DNA of 64,000 bases from Flavobacteriales bacterium. GTDB lineage: Bacteria; Bacteroidota; Bacteroidia; NS11-12g; UBA955. The DNA lies in the NCBI GenBank assembly GCA_947447955.1, contig CANFLS010000009.1, positions 1 to 64,000 of the forward strand, in the 5' to 3' direction. A model generated the notes under the pieces. That model saw nothing but the letters and a program-made list of their open reading frames with translations, was not told where the DNA came from and made no database searches. A program made the position numbers and the translations under genes. Positions 7,137 to 16,282 of the stretch are shown here, in pieces; positions within the stretch are counted from its first letter, which is position 1, and the number at the start of each line of letters is the position of its first letter.

Positions 7137-8141
7137 TTAACAAAGTTGTTTTTCTGCCAAAAAATTAAATATTTTCTTGGCGTTACCTTGCTTGTAAACA
7201 ACTTCATAAACCGCTTTTACTATGGGCATATCGATATTGTTTTTTACTGCAAGCTCATGAACAAGTTCGGTGGCATAGTATCCCTCAGCAATCATATTCA
7301 TTTCTAATTGAGCAGATTTTACTGAATATCCTTTGCCCAACATGGTTCCAAAGGAACGGTTTCTGCTAAATTGAGAGTAGCAGGTTACAAGTAAATCACC
7401 TAAGTAGGCAGCTTCTTTTACATCTCTATTTTCCAAATGTGTGGCGTGTAAAAATGTTTCCATTTCGCGAATGGCAGCAGATACAAATACCGCTTGGAAA
7501 TTATCTCCATAGCCCAAACCATGTGCGATTCCAGATCCAATGGCATAAATATTTTTCAATACTGATGCATATTCAGCACCAATCAAATCTTGGGTTTGTG
7601 AAATATTGATAAACCTGCAATCAAACAGTTGTGCTATTTTATTGGTGGTTTCAGGAACAAGTCCACTAATAGTCAGGTAACTCAATTTCTCAAGTGCTAC
7701 TTCTTCAGCATGGCAAGGTCCTGATATTAAAGTGATATTTTCTAGAGGGATATTGAAATTTTGTTGCAAATATTTTGCAATTACCATTTTGGATTTTGGT
7801 TCAATTCCTTTGATCGCTGTGATGTAAATTTTATCTATTGGCAATTGAGCTCCTTCCAAAGCTTGATTTACAAACGCTGAAGGTACAGCCAATAGAATAA
7901 TATCTGAATGATCAACAACCTCTTGAATGTTTGTTGTTGCCTGAATTAAATCAGGATGAATTTCAACAGACGATAAATACTTCGGGTTGTGATGAAACTC
8001 TTGAATATAGGCAACAGTTGCCTCATCGCGCATCCACCAACGAATAGAAATGGCGCTATTTTCTGATAGTATTTTAATTAAAGCGGTTGCCCAACTTCCA
8101 TTTCCAATTACACCAATTTTTATTTGAGGGATTGTTGTCAT
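7137..8141 (-). CDS. gpsA: NAD(P)H-dependent glycerol-3-phosphate dehydrogenase
   Basis: 334 residues, the normal length. It reduces dihydroxyacetone phosphate to sn-glycerol 3-phosphate for phospholipid synthesis in the cytoplasm. The N-terminal Rossmann motif is 'IGVIGNGSWATAL'; 'ITAIKGIEP' and 'LISGPCHAEEV' follow, then the catalytic lysine region 'SVLKNIYAIGSGIAHGLGYGDN' and 'YLGDLLVTCYSQFSRNRSFG'. Note that the second family motif reads GPCHAEE where many enzymes have GPSFAxE. It begins 6 bases after the bcp stop codon, so the two are almost certainly on one mRNA. Confidence 0.96.
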   Translation of the reverse strand: MTTIPQIKIGVIGNGSWATALIKILSENSAISIRWWMRDEATVAYIQEFHHNPKYLSSVEIHPDLIQATTNIQEVVDHSDIILLAVPSAFVNQALEGAQLPIDKIYITAIKGIEPKSKMVIAKYLQQNFNIPLENITLISGPCHAEEVALEKLSYLTISGLVPETTNKIAQLFDCRFINISQTQDLIGAEYASVLKNIYAIGSGIAHGLGYGDNFQAVFVSAAIREMETFLHATHLENRDVKEAAYLGDLLVTCYSQFSRNRSFGTMLGKGYSVKSAQLEMNMIAEGYYATELVHELAVKNNIDMPIVKAVYEVVYKQGNAKKIFNFLAEKQLC

Positions 8142-8147
8142 GCTGCT

Positions 8148-8594
8148 TTATTTAATTTGCGATGCGTGGTTTTTGGTGTCCACTTTTTCAATGATTTCAG
8201 TCAAAATGCCTGTTTCATCAATGACAAAGGTTGTTCTTGCTACACCCATGTATTTTCTGCCGTACATGCTTTTCTCAACCCAAACACCATACGCATTACA
8301 AACAGCTTGATCCGTATCGGCCAACAAGCTAAAAGGCAATTCATATTTTGCAATAAACTTCGTGTGTTTTTTAGAATCGTCAGGACTCACTCCCAAAACA
8401 GCATATCCTTTTTGAATCAAATCGTTGTAATTATCTCTTAAGCTGCAAGCTTCTGCAGTGCAACCTGGAGTGTCATCTTTAGGATAAAAATACAATACAA
8501 GTTTTTTACCTGCAAAATCATTCAACGAAATTGTATTTCCATTTTCATCCAATGCTGAAAATGCTGGGGCTGGTTTTCCTAATTCTGGTAACAT
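8148..8594 (-). CDS. bcp: Thioredoxin-dependent peroxiredoxin of the Bcp/PrxQ type
   Basis: 148 residues. It reduces hydrogen peroxide and organic hydroperoxides using thioredoxin. The peroxidatic Cys45 lies in 'PKDDTPGCTAEACSLRD' and the resolving Cys50 five residues later, the atypical two-Cys arrangement of PrxQ. 'VLYFYPKDDTPGC' and 'GVSPDDSKKH' match the family. Thioredoxin reductase, needed to recycle the electron donor, is encoded at 15.3 kb. Middle gene of the kup-to-adenosyltransferase run, 30 bases after the peptidase gene and 6 before gpsA. Confidence 0.95.
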   Translation of the reverse strand: MLPELGKPAPAFSALDENGNTISLNDFAGKKLVLYFYPKDDTPGCTAEACSLRDNYNDLIQKGYAVLGVSPDDSKKHTKFIAKYELPFSLLADTDQAVCNAYGVWVEKSMYGRKYMGVARTTFVIDETGILTEIIEKVDTKNHASQIK

Positions 8595-8624
8595 GATGTT
8601 TAATTAATTTTAACAAAAATGAAA

Positions 8625-10868
8625 TTATAAATTTTCTTTTACAAAGGTAGTGAGTTTTTTAAATAGATGTTTTTGAGCGGCCAAATCGCCAATTCCATGG
8701 TTTCTGTTCGGATAAATTTCTGAATCAAAATTTACGCCGCTTTGAATCATTGATTTGATCATTTCAGTTGCATTTTGGAAATGCACATTGTCGTCGGCGG
8801 TTCCATGCACAATCAAATATTTAGATTTAAGATTTTTGGTGAAGTTGATAGGAGAGTTGTCTTCATAACCTGCTTTATTCAATTCCGGAGTTCTTAAATA
8901 TCTCTCAGTGTAAATATTATCGTAGAATTTCCAATGCGTAACTGGCGCAACAGCCATTCCCATTTTGAAAAGGTCAGGACTTTTTACCAAGCACAAACTT
9001 GTTAAATAGCCACCAAAGCTCCATCCCCAAAGTCCAATGCGAGAAGCGTCAACATATTTCAAAGCGCCCAACCACTGAGCTCCTGCTGCTTGGTCCTCTT
9101 GTTCTAATTTTCCAAGATTCAAATAAGTCGATTTTTTGAAGGCAGCACCCATATTTCCAGTACCTCTGTTGTCAACGCTGAAAACTATGTATCCCAAACT
9201 CGCTAAGTGCTGAAACCACAAAAAGTTTCTACCGGCATAAGTATTTCTTACAGTTGAATTTCCAGGTCCTCCATACATATACATCAAAACCGGGTATTTT
9301 TTTGTTGAATCGAAGTTATTTGGTTTGATCATCCAATAGTTTAAAGCAACACCATCGGTGTTTTTCAATTGCCCAAATGAGCAATTTCCTAAATTCACCT
9401 TCGACATATTTGCAGACCACTGAGCATTGTCTTCGATGGTAATGATTTTGGCACTTCCATACACTTCCATTTTTTTCAAATTAGCCAGCTTTAAATTTGA
9501 TTTGGCTTCTTTTGATCCATCAATTAAATAGGTTTTTGAAATAGGATTTTCAGAAAAATTAGATTGAATTACATAGTACCAAGATGCATTGTTGCTCATG
9601 ATTACATTGCAATTCCCCATTTCATTCATTCCCAACATCATTCGTTGATTACTTGCCAACGAAACCTTCCACAAGTTATCTTGAATGGTTGAAAATTCAG
9701 TAGATGTAAAATAAACGGTATTTGTTATTGGGTTGTATCCGCAAATTTTATTGATTTGCCAATTGCCATTTGTAACCTGAATGCTTTTGTTGGTAGTATA
9801 ATCAAACATGTATAAATGATTGAATCCAGATTTCTCAGATGTATACAAAAACTGCGTTGAGTTTGGCAAATACATTAAATTATCGGTGATGTCTACATAG
9901 GCAGCATCGGTTTCTTCCAAAATGAGTTTACAATTTCCATTTGCAGGGTTGCAGAACAACAGTTCCCAACGGTTTTGCAATCTGTTTAACCTTTGAATAC
10001 TTAATTGGTTGTCGGTTTGTGTCCATTGAATTCTAGGAATGTATTGGTCTCTTTGACTTTCAACATTGGCTGCAACTTTTTTGTTTTTAGCCAAATCGTA
10101 AATGTAAACGTCAACTTGAGAATTGGCTTCTCCTGCTTTTGGATATTTCCATTTTTCTTGTGAGGGATAAAGGCCTTGAAATATATCCATGGAAAATTCC
10201 TTCACCTTTGATTCGTCAAAACGGTAATAGGCCAAATAGTTTCCTGAAGGACTCCATTGGAATCCAACACTCATTGAAAATTCTTCTTCGTAAACCCAAT
10301 CCACAGCACCATTGATAATTTCATTGTTCTTGCCTTCTGTGGTAATTTGATTTTCTTTCCCTGTAGCCAAATCAAAAACAAACATATTGTTGTCTTTTAC
10401 ATAGGCTACGCTTTTGTTATTGGGACTCAATGTAGGGTATCTAAATCTTCCCGGAATATCAATAATTTTCTTGTTTTGAATATCTACCACATATGCATTT
10501 ACCGAAGAACTGTGACGGTAAATCTTTTGGGGATTGGTTTCAACCAACATGAATTTTTCATCAGATGAAAAAGTAGTTGAACCTTCAGTTAAAGTTTTTT
10601 CAAACCACGCAGAATGGAACAGCGTTTTCATAGAATCTGATGGGTTTGCTGGATTTTGTAAAATGACCCACCAAGCAGTTTTATCACCAGTTTTTGCTGA
10701 TTTGGTACTGATTAAAAACTTACCATCGTTTGAAAATTGTCCGATGTTTGCTGGCTTTGGCCTTAATGCTTTGTTGTTAAAAATATCGTCAAATGCAATG
10801 TTTTGAGCATTTGAAACGGCACATGTCCCCCAAAATAGAAGAGAAAGAAAAAGCGATTTTTTATTCAT
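8625..10868 (-). CDS. Exported S9 family prolyl oligopeptidase, dipeptidyl peptidase IV-like
   Basis: 747 residues from ATG 10868. A signal peptide (MNKKSLFLSLLFWGTCAVSNAQ) precedes an eight-bladed DPP IV-type propeller (about residues 60-500) and a C-terminal alpha/beta hydrolase. The catalytic triad is Ser617 (GWSFGGY), Asp692 (HGTADDNVHF) and His724 (NRNHGIG). The propeller carries the double-Glu signature 'DWVYEEEFS' that binds the peptide N-terminus in DPP IV enzymes, so release of X-Pro/Ala dipeptides is likely. The longer frame (to 10982) was rejected because it overlaps kup and hides the signal peptide. The start lies 1 base after the kup stop, suggesting translational coupling. No T9SS sorting domain, so a periplasmic location is expected. 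Confidence 0.93.
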   Translation of the reverse strand: MNKKSLFLSLLFWGTCAVSNAQNIAFDDIFNNKALRPKPANIGQFSNDGKFLISTKSAKTGDKTAWWVILQNPANPSDSMKTLFHSAWFEKTLTEGSTTFSSDEKFMLVETNPQKIYRHSSSVNAYVVDIQNKKIIDIPGRFRYPTLSPNNKSVAYVKDNNMFVFDLATGKENQITTEGKNNEIINGAVDWVYEEEFSMSVGFQWSPSGNYLAYYRFDESKVKEFSMDIFQGLYPSQEKWKYPKAGEANSQVDVYIYDLAKNKKVAANVESQRDQYIPRIQWTQTDNQLSIQRLNRLQNRWELLFCNPANGNCKLILEETDAAYVDITDNLMYLPNSTQFLYTSEKSGFNHLYMFDYTTNKSIQVTNGNWQINKICGYNPITNTVYFTSTEFSTIQDNLWKVSLASNQRMMLGMNEMGNCNVIMSNNASWYYVIQSNFSENPISKTYLIDGSKEAKSNLKLANLKKMEVYGSAKIITIEDNAQWSANMSKVNLGNCSFGQLKNTDGVALNYWMIKPNNFDSTKKYPVLMYMYGGPGNSTVRNTYAGRNFLWFQHLASLGYIVFSVDNRGTGNMGAAFKKSTYLNLGKLEQEDQAAGAQWLGALKYVDASRIGLWGWSFGGYLTSLCLVKSPDLFKMGMAVAPVTHWKFYDNIYTERYLRTPELNKAGYEDNSPINFTKNLKSKYLIVHGTADDNVHFQNATEMIKSMIQSGVNFDSEIYPNRNHGIGDLAAQKHLFKKLTTFVKENL

Positions 10869-10869
10869 G

Positions 10870-12831
10870 TTAACGAATTCTTTTGAGTGATACATCGGTT
10901 CTTGGGGCAATAACAACTGGAACCAATTCTTTGGTAACCATACTACCATCGAGTCCGAACCATTTTTCTGGACGACCTGCAAGGAATTTCATTTTTTCAT
11001 ATCCATCCATAATAAGATTATCAAACAATGGCAAATCATTTTCGGTACTCATTTCTTCCTCTACAAGAACGAATCGGAAATCACCCAAGCTGTGTTTGTC
11101 TGAAAATCCATGGTAATATGGATCCAAATCAATTTCTTTGTTCTCCAGCATTTCATTAATAACCATTTTCAGGTAAAGACTAATTTTTTGTTGCACACGG
11201 AAACCAAGTCTGAAACGCACTTTATAGATGTCGTTCTTTTCAATCACGTTTACCTTGTATTCCATGGTATATGGTTCGTCAGTTACATCCACATTGATAA
11301 ACCAATAGAAATCGGCTCTTTTGGGGCGTTTGTGAAGAATGGAATATATAAGTGGCGATTCTACTTCATCATCCATTTTTGCTTTTGATAAATAGATCAA
11401 ATGGGTAGCAAATTTAGGCAGGGTAGTATCTTGGCTAAGTGAACGCAATTTGTCTCTATAATTGGTAAGTTTTTCGGTCATGACCATTTTCTGTTTAATT
11501 TGACCTCCTCTGAAACTGATATACATAACCAAAATAATTCCGGCTCCAATTAATAATGTTACGAAACCACCCTCCATGAATTTTGATAAGTTTGCCATTA
11601 AGAATGCAGATTCAACTGCGAAAAACACAAGCATAATTATCCAAATAACAACAATATTCCAGCGTCTTGTCTTTAAATAGTAGAACAATAAAATACTTGT
11701 CATTAACATGGTTACGGTAATTGCCAAACCATAAGCAGCTTCCATTGCTGCTGATTCTTTGAATATTAATACAATACAAATGCAACCAGCCAATAAAGCA
11801 GTGTTTACTGTTGGGATATAAATTTGACCTTTAATTGCCGTTGGGAATTTTACGGTAAACTTAGGAAAGAAATGTAAGCGAATGGCTTCTGAAACCAAAG
11901 TGAAAGATCCACTGATTAACGCTTGTGATGCAATGATTGCCGCCATCGTAGCAATTGAAATTCCTATTGGAAGGAACCAATCTGGCATGGTTGAATAGAA
12001 TACCCTCGATTCACCTAAGGTTTCACCTACATGCTTCATAAGGTATGCTCCTTGACCAAAATAGTTAGCCAACAAACAAGTTTTTACAAAAATCCAAGAA
12101 TATTGAATGTTCTTTTTGCCACAATGTCCCAAATCGGAATACAATGCTTCTGCACCTGTTGTGCATAGGAAAACGGCACCGAGTAATAGGAATGCATTGG
12201 GACTAGAAGAAATAAATCTATACACCCAAATTGGGTTTAACGCTTTTAATACTTCTGGATGTTGAATGATTTGTGATACTCCCAAAACGGAAAGCATGCC
12301 AAACCAAACGAGCATAATTGGCCCGAAAAATTTACCTACAACACTTGTTCCGGCTCTTTGAAACAAGAATATCATGATAATAATTGTAATTACAATAGGA
12401 ACGGTTTGGATGTCTCTTAAATCTATATGATACCCATTTGTTGGGTTGATGAACCTAAGTCCCTCAATAGCCGAAGCCACCGAAATTGGCGGAGTAATAA
12501 TTCCATCGGCAAGAAGCATAGCGCCACCCACCATGGTTCCAACAACCAAATAAGGAAAACGACGTCGCAATAAGCTAAACAATGAAAAAATACCACCCTC
12601 ACCTTTGTTGTCGGCTTGAAGTGTAAGGAGTACATATTTTAGTGTGGTTTGAATGGTGAGTGTCCAAAACACTGCACTAATACCTCCTAAAACTAGGGTT
12701 TCAGAAATTACCTTGCTGCCAACAATAGCGTTCATAACGTAGAGCGGCGAAGTTCCGATGTCGCCGTATATGATCCCCAACGTGATCAATAAGCCGGCTG
12801 CTGAGAGTTTGTCTATGCGGGAGTTACCCAT
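10870..12831 (-). CDS. kup: KUP family potassium uptake transporter
   Basis: 653 residues. A KUP/HAK/KT-type potassium:proton symporter of the inner membrane: about 12 hydrophobic segments fill residues 10-450, beginning with the hallmark 'LGIIYGDIGTSPLYVMNAI'; 'DNKGEGGIFSLFSLLRRRFP' is the conserved cytoplasmic loop. The remaining 200 residues form the hydrophilic C-terminal domain. First gene of a five-gene minus-strand run. A TAAATTCG, one base from the -7 consensus, lies about 15-20 bases upstream of the start. Confidence 0.95.
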   Translation of the reverse strand: MGNSRIDKLSAAGLLITLGIIYGDIGTSPLYVMNAIVGSKVISETLVLGGISAVFWTLTIQTTLKYVLLTLQADNKGEGGIFSLFSLLRRRFPYLVVGTMVGGAMLLADGIITPPISVASAIEGLRFINPTNGYHIDLRDIQTVPIVITIIIMIFLFQRAGTSVVGKFFGPIMLVWFGMLSVLGVSQIIQHPEVLKALNPIWVYRFISSSPNAFLLLGAVFLCTTGAEALYSDLGHCGKKNIQYSWIFVKTCLLANYFGQGAYLMKHVGETLGESRVFYSTMPDWFLPIGISIATMAAIIASQALISGSFTLVSEAIRLHFFPKFTVKFPTAIKGQIYIPTVNTALLAGCICIVLIFKESAAMEAAYGLAITVTMLMTSILLFYYLKTRRWNIVVIWIIMLVFFAVESAFLMANLSKFMEGGFVTLLIGAGIILVMYISFRGGQIKQKMVMTEKLTNYRDKLRSLSQDTTLPKFATHLIYLSKAKMDDEVESPLIYSILHKRPKRADFYWFINVDVTDEPYTMEYKVNVIEKNDIYKVRFRLGFRVQQKISLYLKMVINEMLENKEIDLDPYYHGFSDKHSLGDFRFVLVEEEMSTENDLPLFDNLIMDGYEKMKFLAGRPEKWFGLDGSMVTKELVPVVIAPRTDVSLKRIR

Positions 12832-13020
12832 GGTTGAAATATTGGGCGAATTTAAAGAGTTACGTTGTTAAAATGGGGATAATTTTCAAAAGTGTGCAAG
12901 AATTGTTGAAATTGTTTTCAAAATCGCCTAAAAATGAGATGTAAGGCCGAATAAGTGTCGTAATGACAATTGTTGATGAAATATTTATTAATCAATTATA
13001 CATTTAAAGAAAGAACAAAC

Positions 13021-13028
13021 TAAATTTG
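13021..13028 (+). promoter_or_regulatory. -7 promoter element TAAATTTG for glutamine synthetase
   Basis: An exact TAnnTTTG match, 33 bases before the ATG at 13062. No -33 TTG is present at the expected spacing, which may mean an activator is needed. The rest of 12832-13020 holds nothing else recognised. Confidence 0.5.
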
Positions 13029-13061
13029 CACCATCTATAATTAACCATTTAAGAAAAAACG

Positions 13062-15257
13062 ATGCCTACCAAAAAATCATCCACAGAAAAAGCCACCCCG
13101 AAAAAAGAATCAGTAACAACAACTAGTTTGCCATTAAACGGCATTTCGTCGTATTTTGGAGAAATGGTTTTTGGCCCTAGAGCACAAAAACAGTATTTAA
13201 GTGCTGCGTCTCAAAAGGCAATTGAAAAAGCAATTAACGAAGGACTTGCGGTAAGCCGTGAAATGTCTGATGGGGTAGCTGAAGGAATGAAAAATTGGGC
13301 ATTAGACATGGGTGCAACCCATTATACCCACTGGTTTCAGCCTTTAAGAGGAACTACCGCTGAAAAGCACGATAGTTTCTTTGAACCAACTGGAATTGAT
13401 ACTGGTATTGAAGTATTTTCTGGAAAATCGTTAACCCAACAAGAGCCAGATGCAAGTTCTTTCCCTAATGGAGGAATTCGCAATACCTTTGAGGCAAGGG
13501 GATATTCAGTTTGGGATCCAAGTTCACCTGCCTTTATTATAGAAAAAGCAAATTCTAGAACATTGTGTATCCCTACAATTTTTGTTTCGTATACCGGTGA
13601 AGCCCTAGATTATAAGGCACCATTGTTAAAAACTTTGGCTTTCGTGCGCAAAGCAGCAACAGATGTTTGCAAATATTTTGATGAAAATGTAAATGATTGT
13701 TCTGTGAGTCTTGGTGTAGAACAAGAGTATTTCTTGGTTCGCGAAGATTTGTTCAAAATGCGTCCTGATTTGATGTATGCAGGAAGAACTTTAATTGGTC
13801 ATACCCCAGCAAAAGGTCAGCAATTAGAAGATCATTACTTTGGTTCTATTCCTACCGATGTTCAAGCATTTATGGTTGACTTTGAGGAAAAAGCGCATCA
13901 ATTGGGTATTCCTTTGAGAACCCGTCACAATGAAGTTGCTCCAGGGCAATTTGAATGTGCACCACAATTTGAAACTTTAAATTTGGCAGTTGATCACAAT
14001 ACATTGTTAATGGATGTGATGGAAGCAGTTGCCCAAGATCATGGATTAAAAGTATTGTTGCACGAAAAACCATTTAAAGGTATAAACGGTAGCGGTAAAC
14101 ATAACAACTGGAGTTTGGTAACAAACACCGGAGTGAACTTGTTGTCACCGGGTCATACACCTGCTCAAAACTTGCAATTTTTAACCTTCTTTATCAATGT
14201 TATCAAAGCAGTTCACGATCATGCCGATTTGATGAGAGCAAGTATTGCAACTGCGGGTAATGATCACCGTTTGGGTGCTAACGAAGCTCCTCCAGCAATT
14301 ATGTCTGTATTTGTTGGCGATACACTAGAGCATGTTTTGAATGATTTTGAAAGTAATCAAACATCTTCTAAAGGTGCAGGTAGCAAAGGCGGAGCAATTC
14401 AAGTACCAAATATTCCAGAAATATTAATTGACAACACCGACCGCAATAGAACATCTCCATTTGCATTTACTGGGAACAAATTTGAATTCAGAGCTGTAGG
14501 AAGTAGCGACAATTGCGCTAGTCCTATGGTTGTATTGAATACCATTGTTGCCGATCAATTGGTGAAATTCAAAACCAAAGTAGATGCGAAAATCAAAGCA
14601 TCTAAAGGTGTTGCCAAAGAGGAAATTATCAAACAAGTTCTTCGCGAAGAATTAACCAGCAGCAAACGCATTTTGTTTGGTGGTAACGGTTATGGCGATG
14701 AGTGGGTGAAAGAAGCGAAAAAACGCGGATTGAACAACGTAAAAAATACTGCAGAAGCTTTGGCATTCTATATGTCGCCAAGTAGTGTTGATGTATTTGT
14801 GAAAAACGGAATTTACAGCCACAAAGAATTAGAGGCTAGAACTGAAATTAGATATGAATCTTTTAATTTGAGAATTCAAATTGAGGGACGTGTATTGAAT
14901 GAATTGGTTCAAAACTTTGTAATTCCTGCAGGTATTAAGTACCAAAAAAGATTGGCCGACAATGTTCAAACGTTATTGTCAATTGGTCAAGCCAAATCTT
15001 CTGTGAAAGCACAAATGGATATCATTGCCGAATTAAGCAACCACATTAATAAAGCATACGAATTAAATAATCAAATGACAAATGAGCGTGCCAAAGCCAA
15101 CAAATTGGCCGATGCCCATGCAAAAGCTTTGTTATACAATAAAAAAGTTAAAGGCTTGTTTGATGAAATCAGAGAAAGCTGCGATGAAATTGAGCGTTTG
15201 GTAGACGATGCAGATTGGGTACTTCCTAAGTACAGAGAATTATTGTCGTTGAGCTAA
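13062..15257 (+). CDS. glnN: Glutamine synthetase type III
   Basis: 731 residues, the size of GSIII enzymes and far above the 450-470 of GSI. It joins ammonia to glutamate using ATP. Residues about 60-240 form the GSIII N-terminal region ('SREMSDGVAEGMKNWALDMGATHYTHWF', read in parts); the catalytic domain follows with 'LGVEQEYFLV', 'RTRHNEVAPGQFECAP', the 'NGSGKHNNWSLVT' signature near residue 341, and 'EFRAVGSSDNCASPM'. The C-terminus is a helical coiled-coil-like segment. GSIII is the usual assimilatory enzyme in Bacteroidota and assembles as a dodecamer. Stands alone, with its own promoter. Confidence 0.96.
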   Translation: MPTKKSSTEKATPKKESVTTTSLPLNGISSYFGEMVFGPRAQKQYLSAASQKAIEKAINEGLAVSREMSDGVAEGMKNWALDMGATHYTHWFQPLRGTTAEKHDSFFEPTGIDTGIEVFSGKSLTQQEPDASSFPNGGIRNTFEARGYSVWDPSSPAFIIEKANSRTLCIPTIFVSYTGEALDYKAPLLKTLAFVRKAATDVCKYFDENVNDCSVSLGVEQEYFLVREDLFKMRPDLMYAGRTLIGHTPAKGQQLEDHYFGSIPTDVQAFMVDFEEKAHQLGIPLRTRHNEVAPGQFECAPQFETLNLAVDHNTLLMDVMEAVAQDHGLKVLLHEKPFKGINGSGKHNNWSLVTNTGVNLLSPGHTPAQNLQFLTFFINVIKAVHDHADLMRASIATAGNDHRLGANEAPPAIMSVFVGDTLEHVLNDFESNQTSSKGAGSKGGAIQVPNIPEILIDNTDRNRTSPFAFTGNKFEFRAVGSSDNCASPMVVLNTIVADQLVKFKTKVDAKIKASKGVAKEEIIKQVLREELTSSKRILFGGNGYGDEWVKEAKKRGLNNVKNTAEALAFYMSPSSVDVFVKNGIYSHKELEARTEIRYESFNLRIQIEGRVLNELVQNFVIPAGIKYQKRLADNVQTLLSIGQAKSSVKAQMDIIAELSNHINKAYELNNQMTNERAKANKLADAHAKALLYNKKVKGLFDEIRESCDEIERLVDDADWVLPKYRELLSLS

Positions 15258-15297
15258 GAATGTGTCATTTGTCACATTATATTTTATATATCTAATC

Positions 15298-15305
15298 TAA
15301 ATTTG
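15298..15305 (+). promoter_or_regulatory. -7 promoter element TAAATTTG of trxB
   Basis: An exact TAnnTTTG match ending 5 bases before the trxB ATG. A TTTG at 15268-15271 is 26 bases upstream, longer than the usual spacer of about 19-20. Confidence 0.5.
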
Positions 15306-15310
15306 TTATT

Positions 15311-16255
15311 ATGTCTGAAGCAATAGAAAAAGTTGAGTGTTTAATAATCGGAAGTGGCCCTGCTGGCTACACTTCTGCAATTTATGCAGCGAGAGCTGAT
15401 ATGAAGCCTGTTATGTATGAGGGACTTCAACCTGGAGGTCAATTGACCATTACAACCGATGTAGAAAACTATCCTGGTTATCCAGACGGTATCATGGGCC
15501 CAGAAATGATGGAATTGTTTAAAAAACAAGCCGTTAGATTGGGTGCTGACGTTCGTTTTGGTATGGTAACTTCTGTAGAATTTAAAAATGGGGGTCCTCA
15601 AAAAGTGATTGTTGATGGCGTAAAAGAAATTGAAGCTGAAACGGTAATTATTTCTACGGGTGCATCTGCAAAATGGTTGGGTATTCCTTCTGAAATGCGT
15701 TTAAACGGGAGTGGAGTAAGTGCTTGTGCTGTTTGTGATGGATTTTTCTATAGAGGTCAAGACGTTGCCATTGTTGGTGCCGGTGATACTGCTTGTGAAG
15801 AGGCAACTTATCTTTCTAAAATTTGCACAAAAGTTTACATGATTGTGCGCAAAGACGAATTTAGAGCTTCTAAAGCAATGCAAAATAGGGTGTTGAATAC
15901 GCCAAATATCGAAGTATTGTTCAATACTGAAACCGATGAAATTTTAGGTGGTTTGGGTGTTGAAGCCGTTCGTGTTAAAAACAATGTTACTGGAGAATTG
16001 AGAGAAATTGCAATCAAAGGTTTCTTTGTGGCAATTGGTCATACTCCAAATACAGATATTTTCAAACCTTACATCGATATGGATGAGCAAGGTTATATCA
16101 AAACTGTTCCTGGAACTTCTTATACCAACATTGAAGGTGTATTTTGTTCAGGCGATGCGCAAGATAAAATTTACCGTCAAGCAGTAACTGCTGCGGGTAG
16201 TGGCTGTATGGCTGCGCTTGATGCTGAACGCTGGTTGTCGGCAAGAAAAGGTTAA
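15311..16255 (+). CDS. trxB: Thioredoxin reductase (NADPH)
   Basis: 314 residues, a low-molecular-weight flavoprotein that reduces oxidised thioredoxin with NADPH. FAD-binding 'IIGSGPAGYTSAIYAARA' at residues 12-29; redox-active disulfide CAVC at 139-142; NADPH-binding 'VAIVGAGDTACEEA'; and the C-terminal FAD signature 'GVFCSGDAQDKIYRQAV'. The motif is DAQD rather than the more common DVxD. It would supply reduced thioredoxin to Bcp at 8.1 kb. The start follows the -7 element by 5 bases. Confidence 0.97.
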   Translation: MSEAIEKVECLIIGSGPAGYTSAIYAARADMKPVMYEGLQPGGQLTITTDVENYPGYPDGIMGPEMMELFKKQAVRLGADVRFGMVTSVEFKNGGPQKVIVDGVKEIEAETVIISTGASAKWLGIPSEMRLNGSGVSACAVCDGFFYRGQDVAIVGAGDTACEEATYLSKICTKVYMIVRKDEFRASKAMQNRVLNTPNIEVLFNTETDEILGGLGVEAVRVKNNVTGELREIAIKGFFVAIGHTPNTDIFKPYIDMDEQGYIKTVPGTSYTNIEGVFCSGDAQDKIYRQAVTAAGSGCMAALDAERWLSARKG

Positions 16256-16282
16256 ATCAATTTTTTAATATACTTTTGAGGG

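Noticed and set aside
10869-10982. In-frame N-terminal extension of the S9 peptidase
   Set aside because: It lies inside kup, lacks family similarity and would bury the signal peptide; the start at 10868 is preferred.
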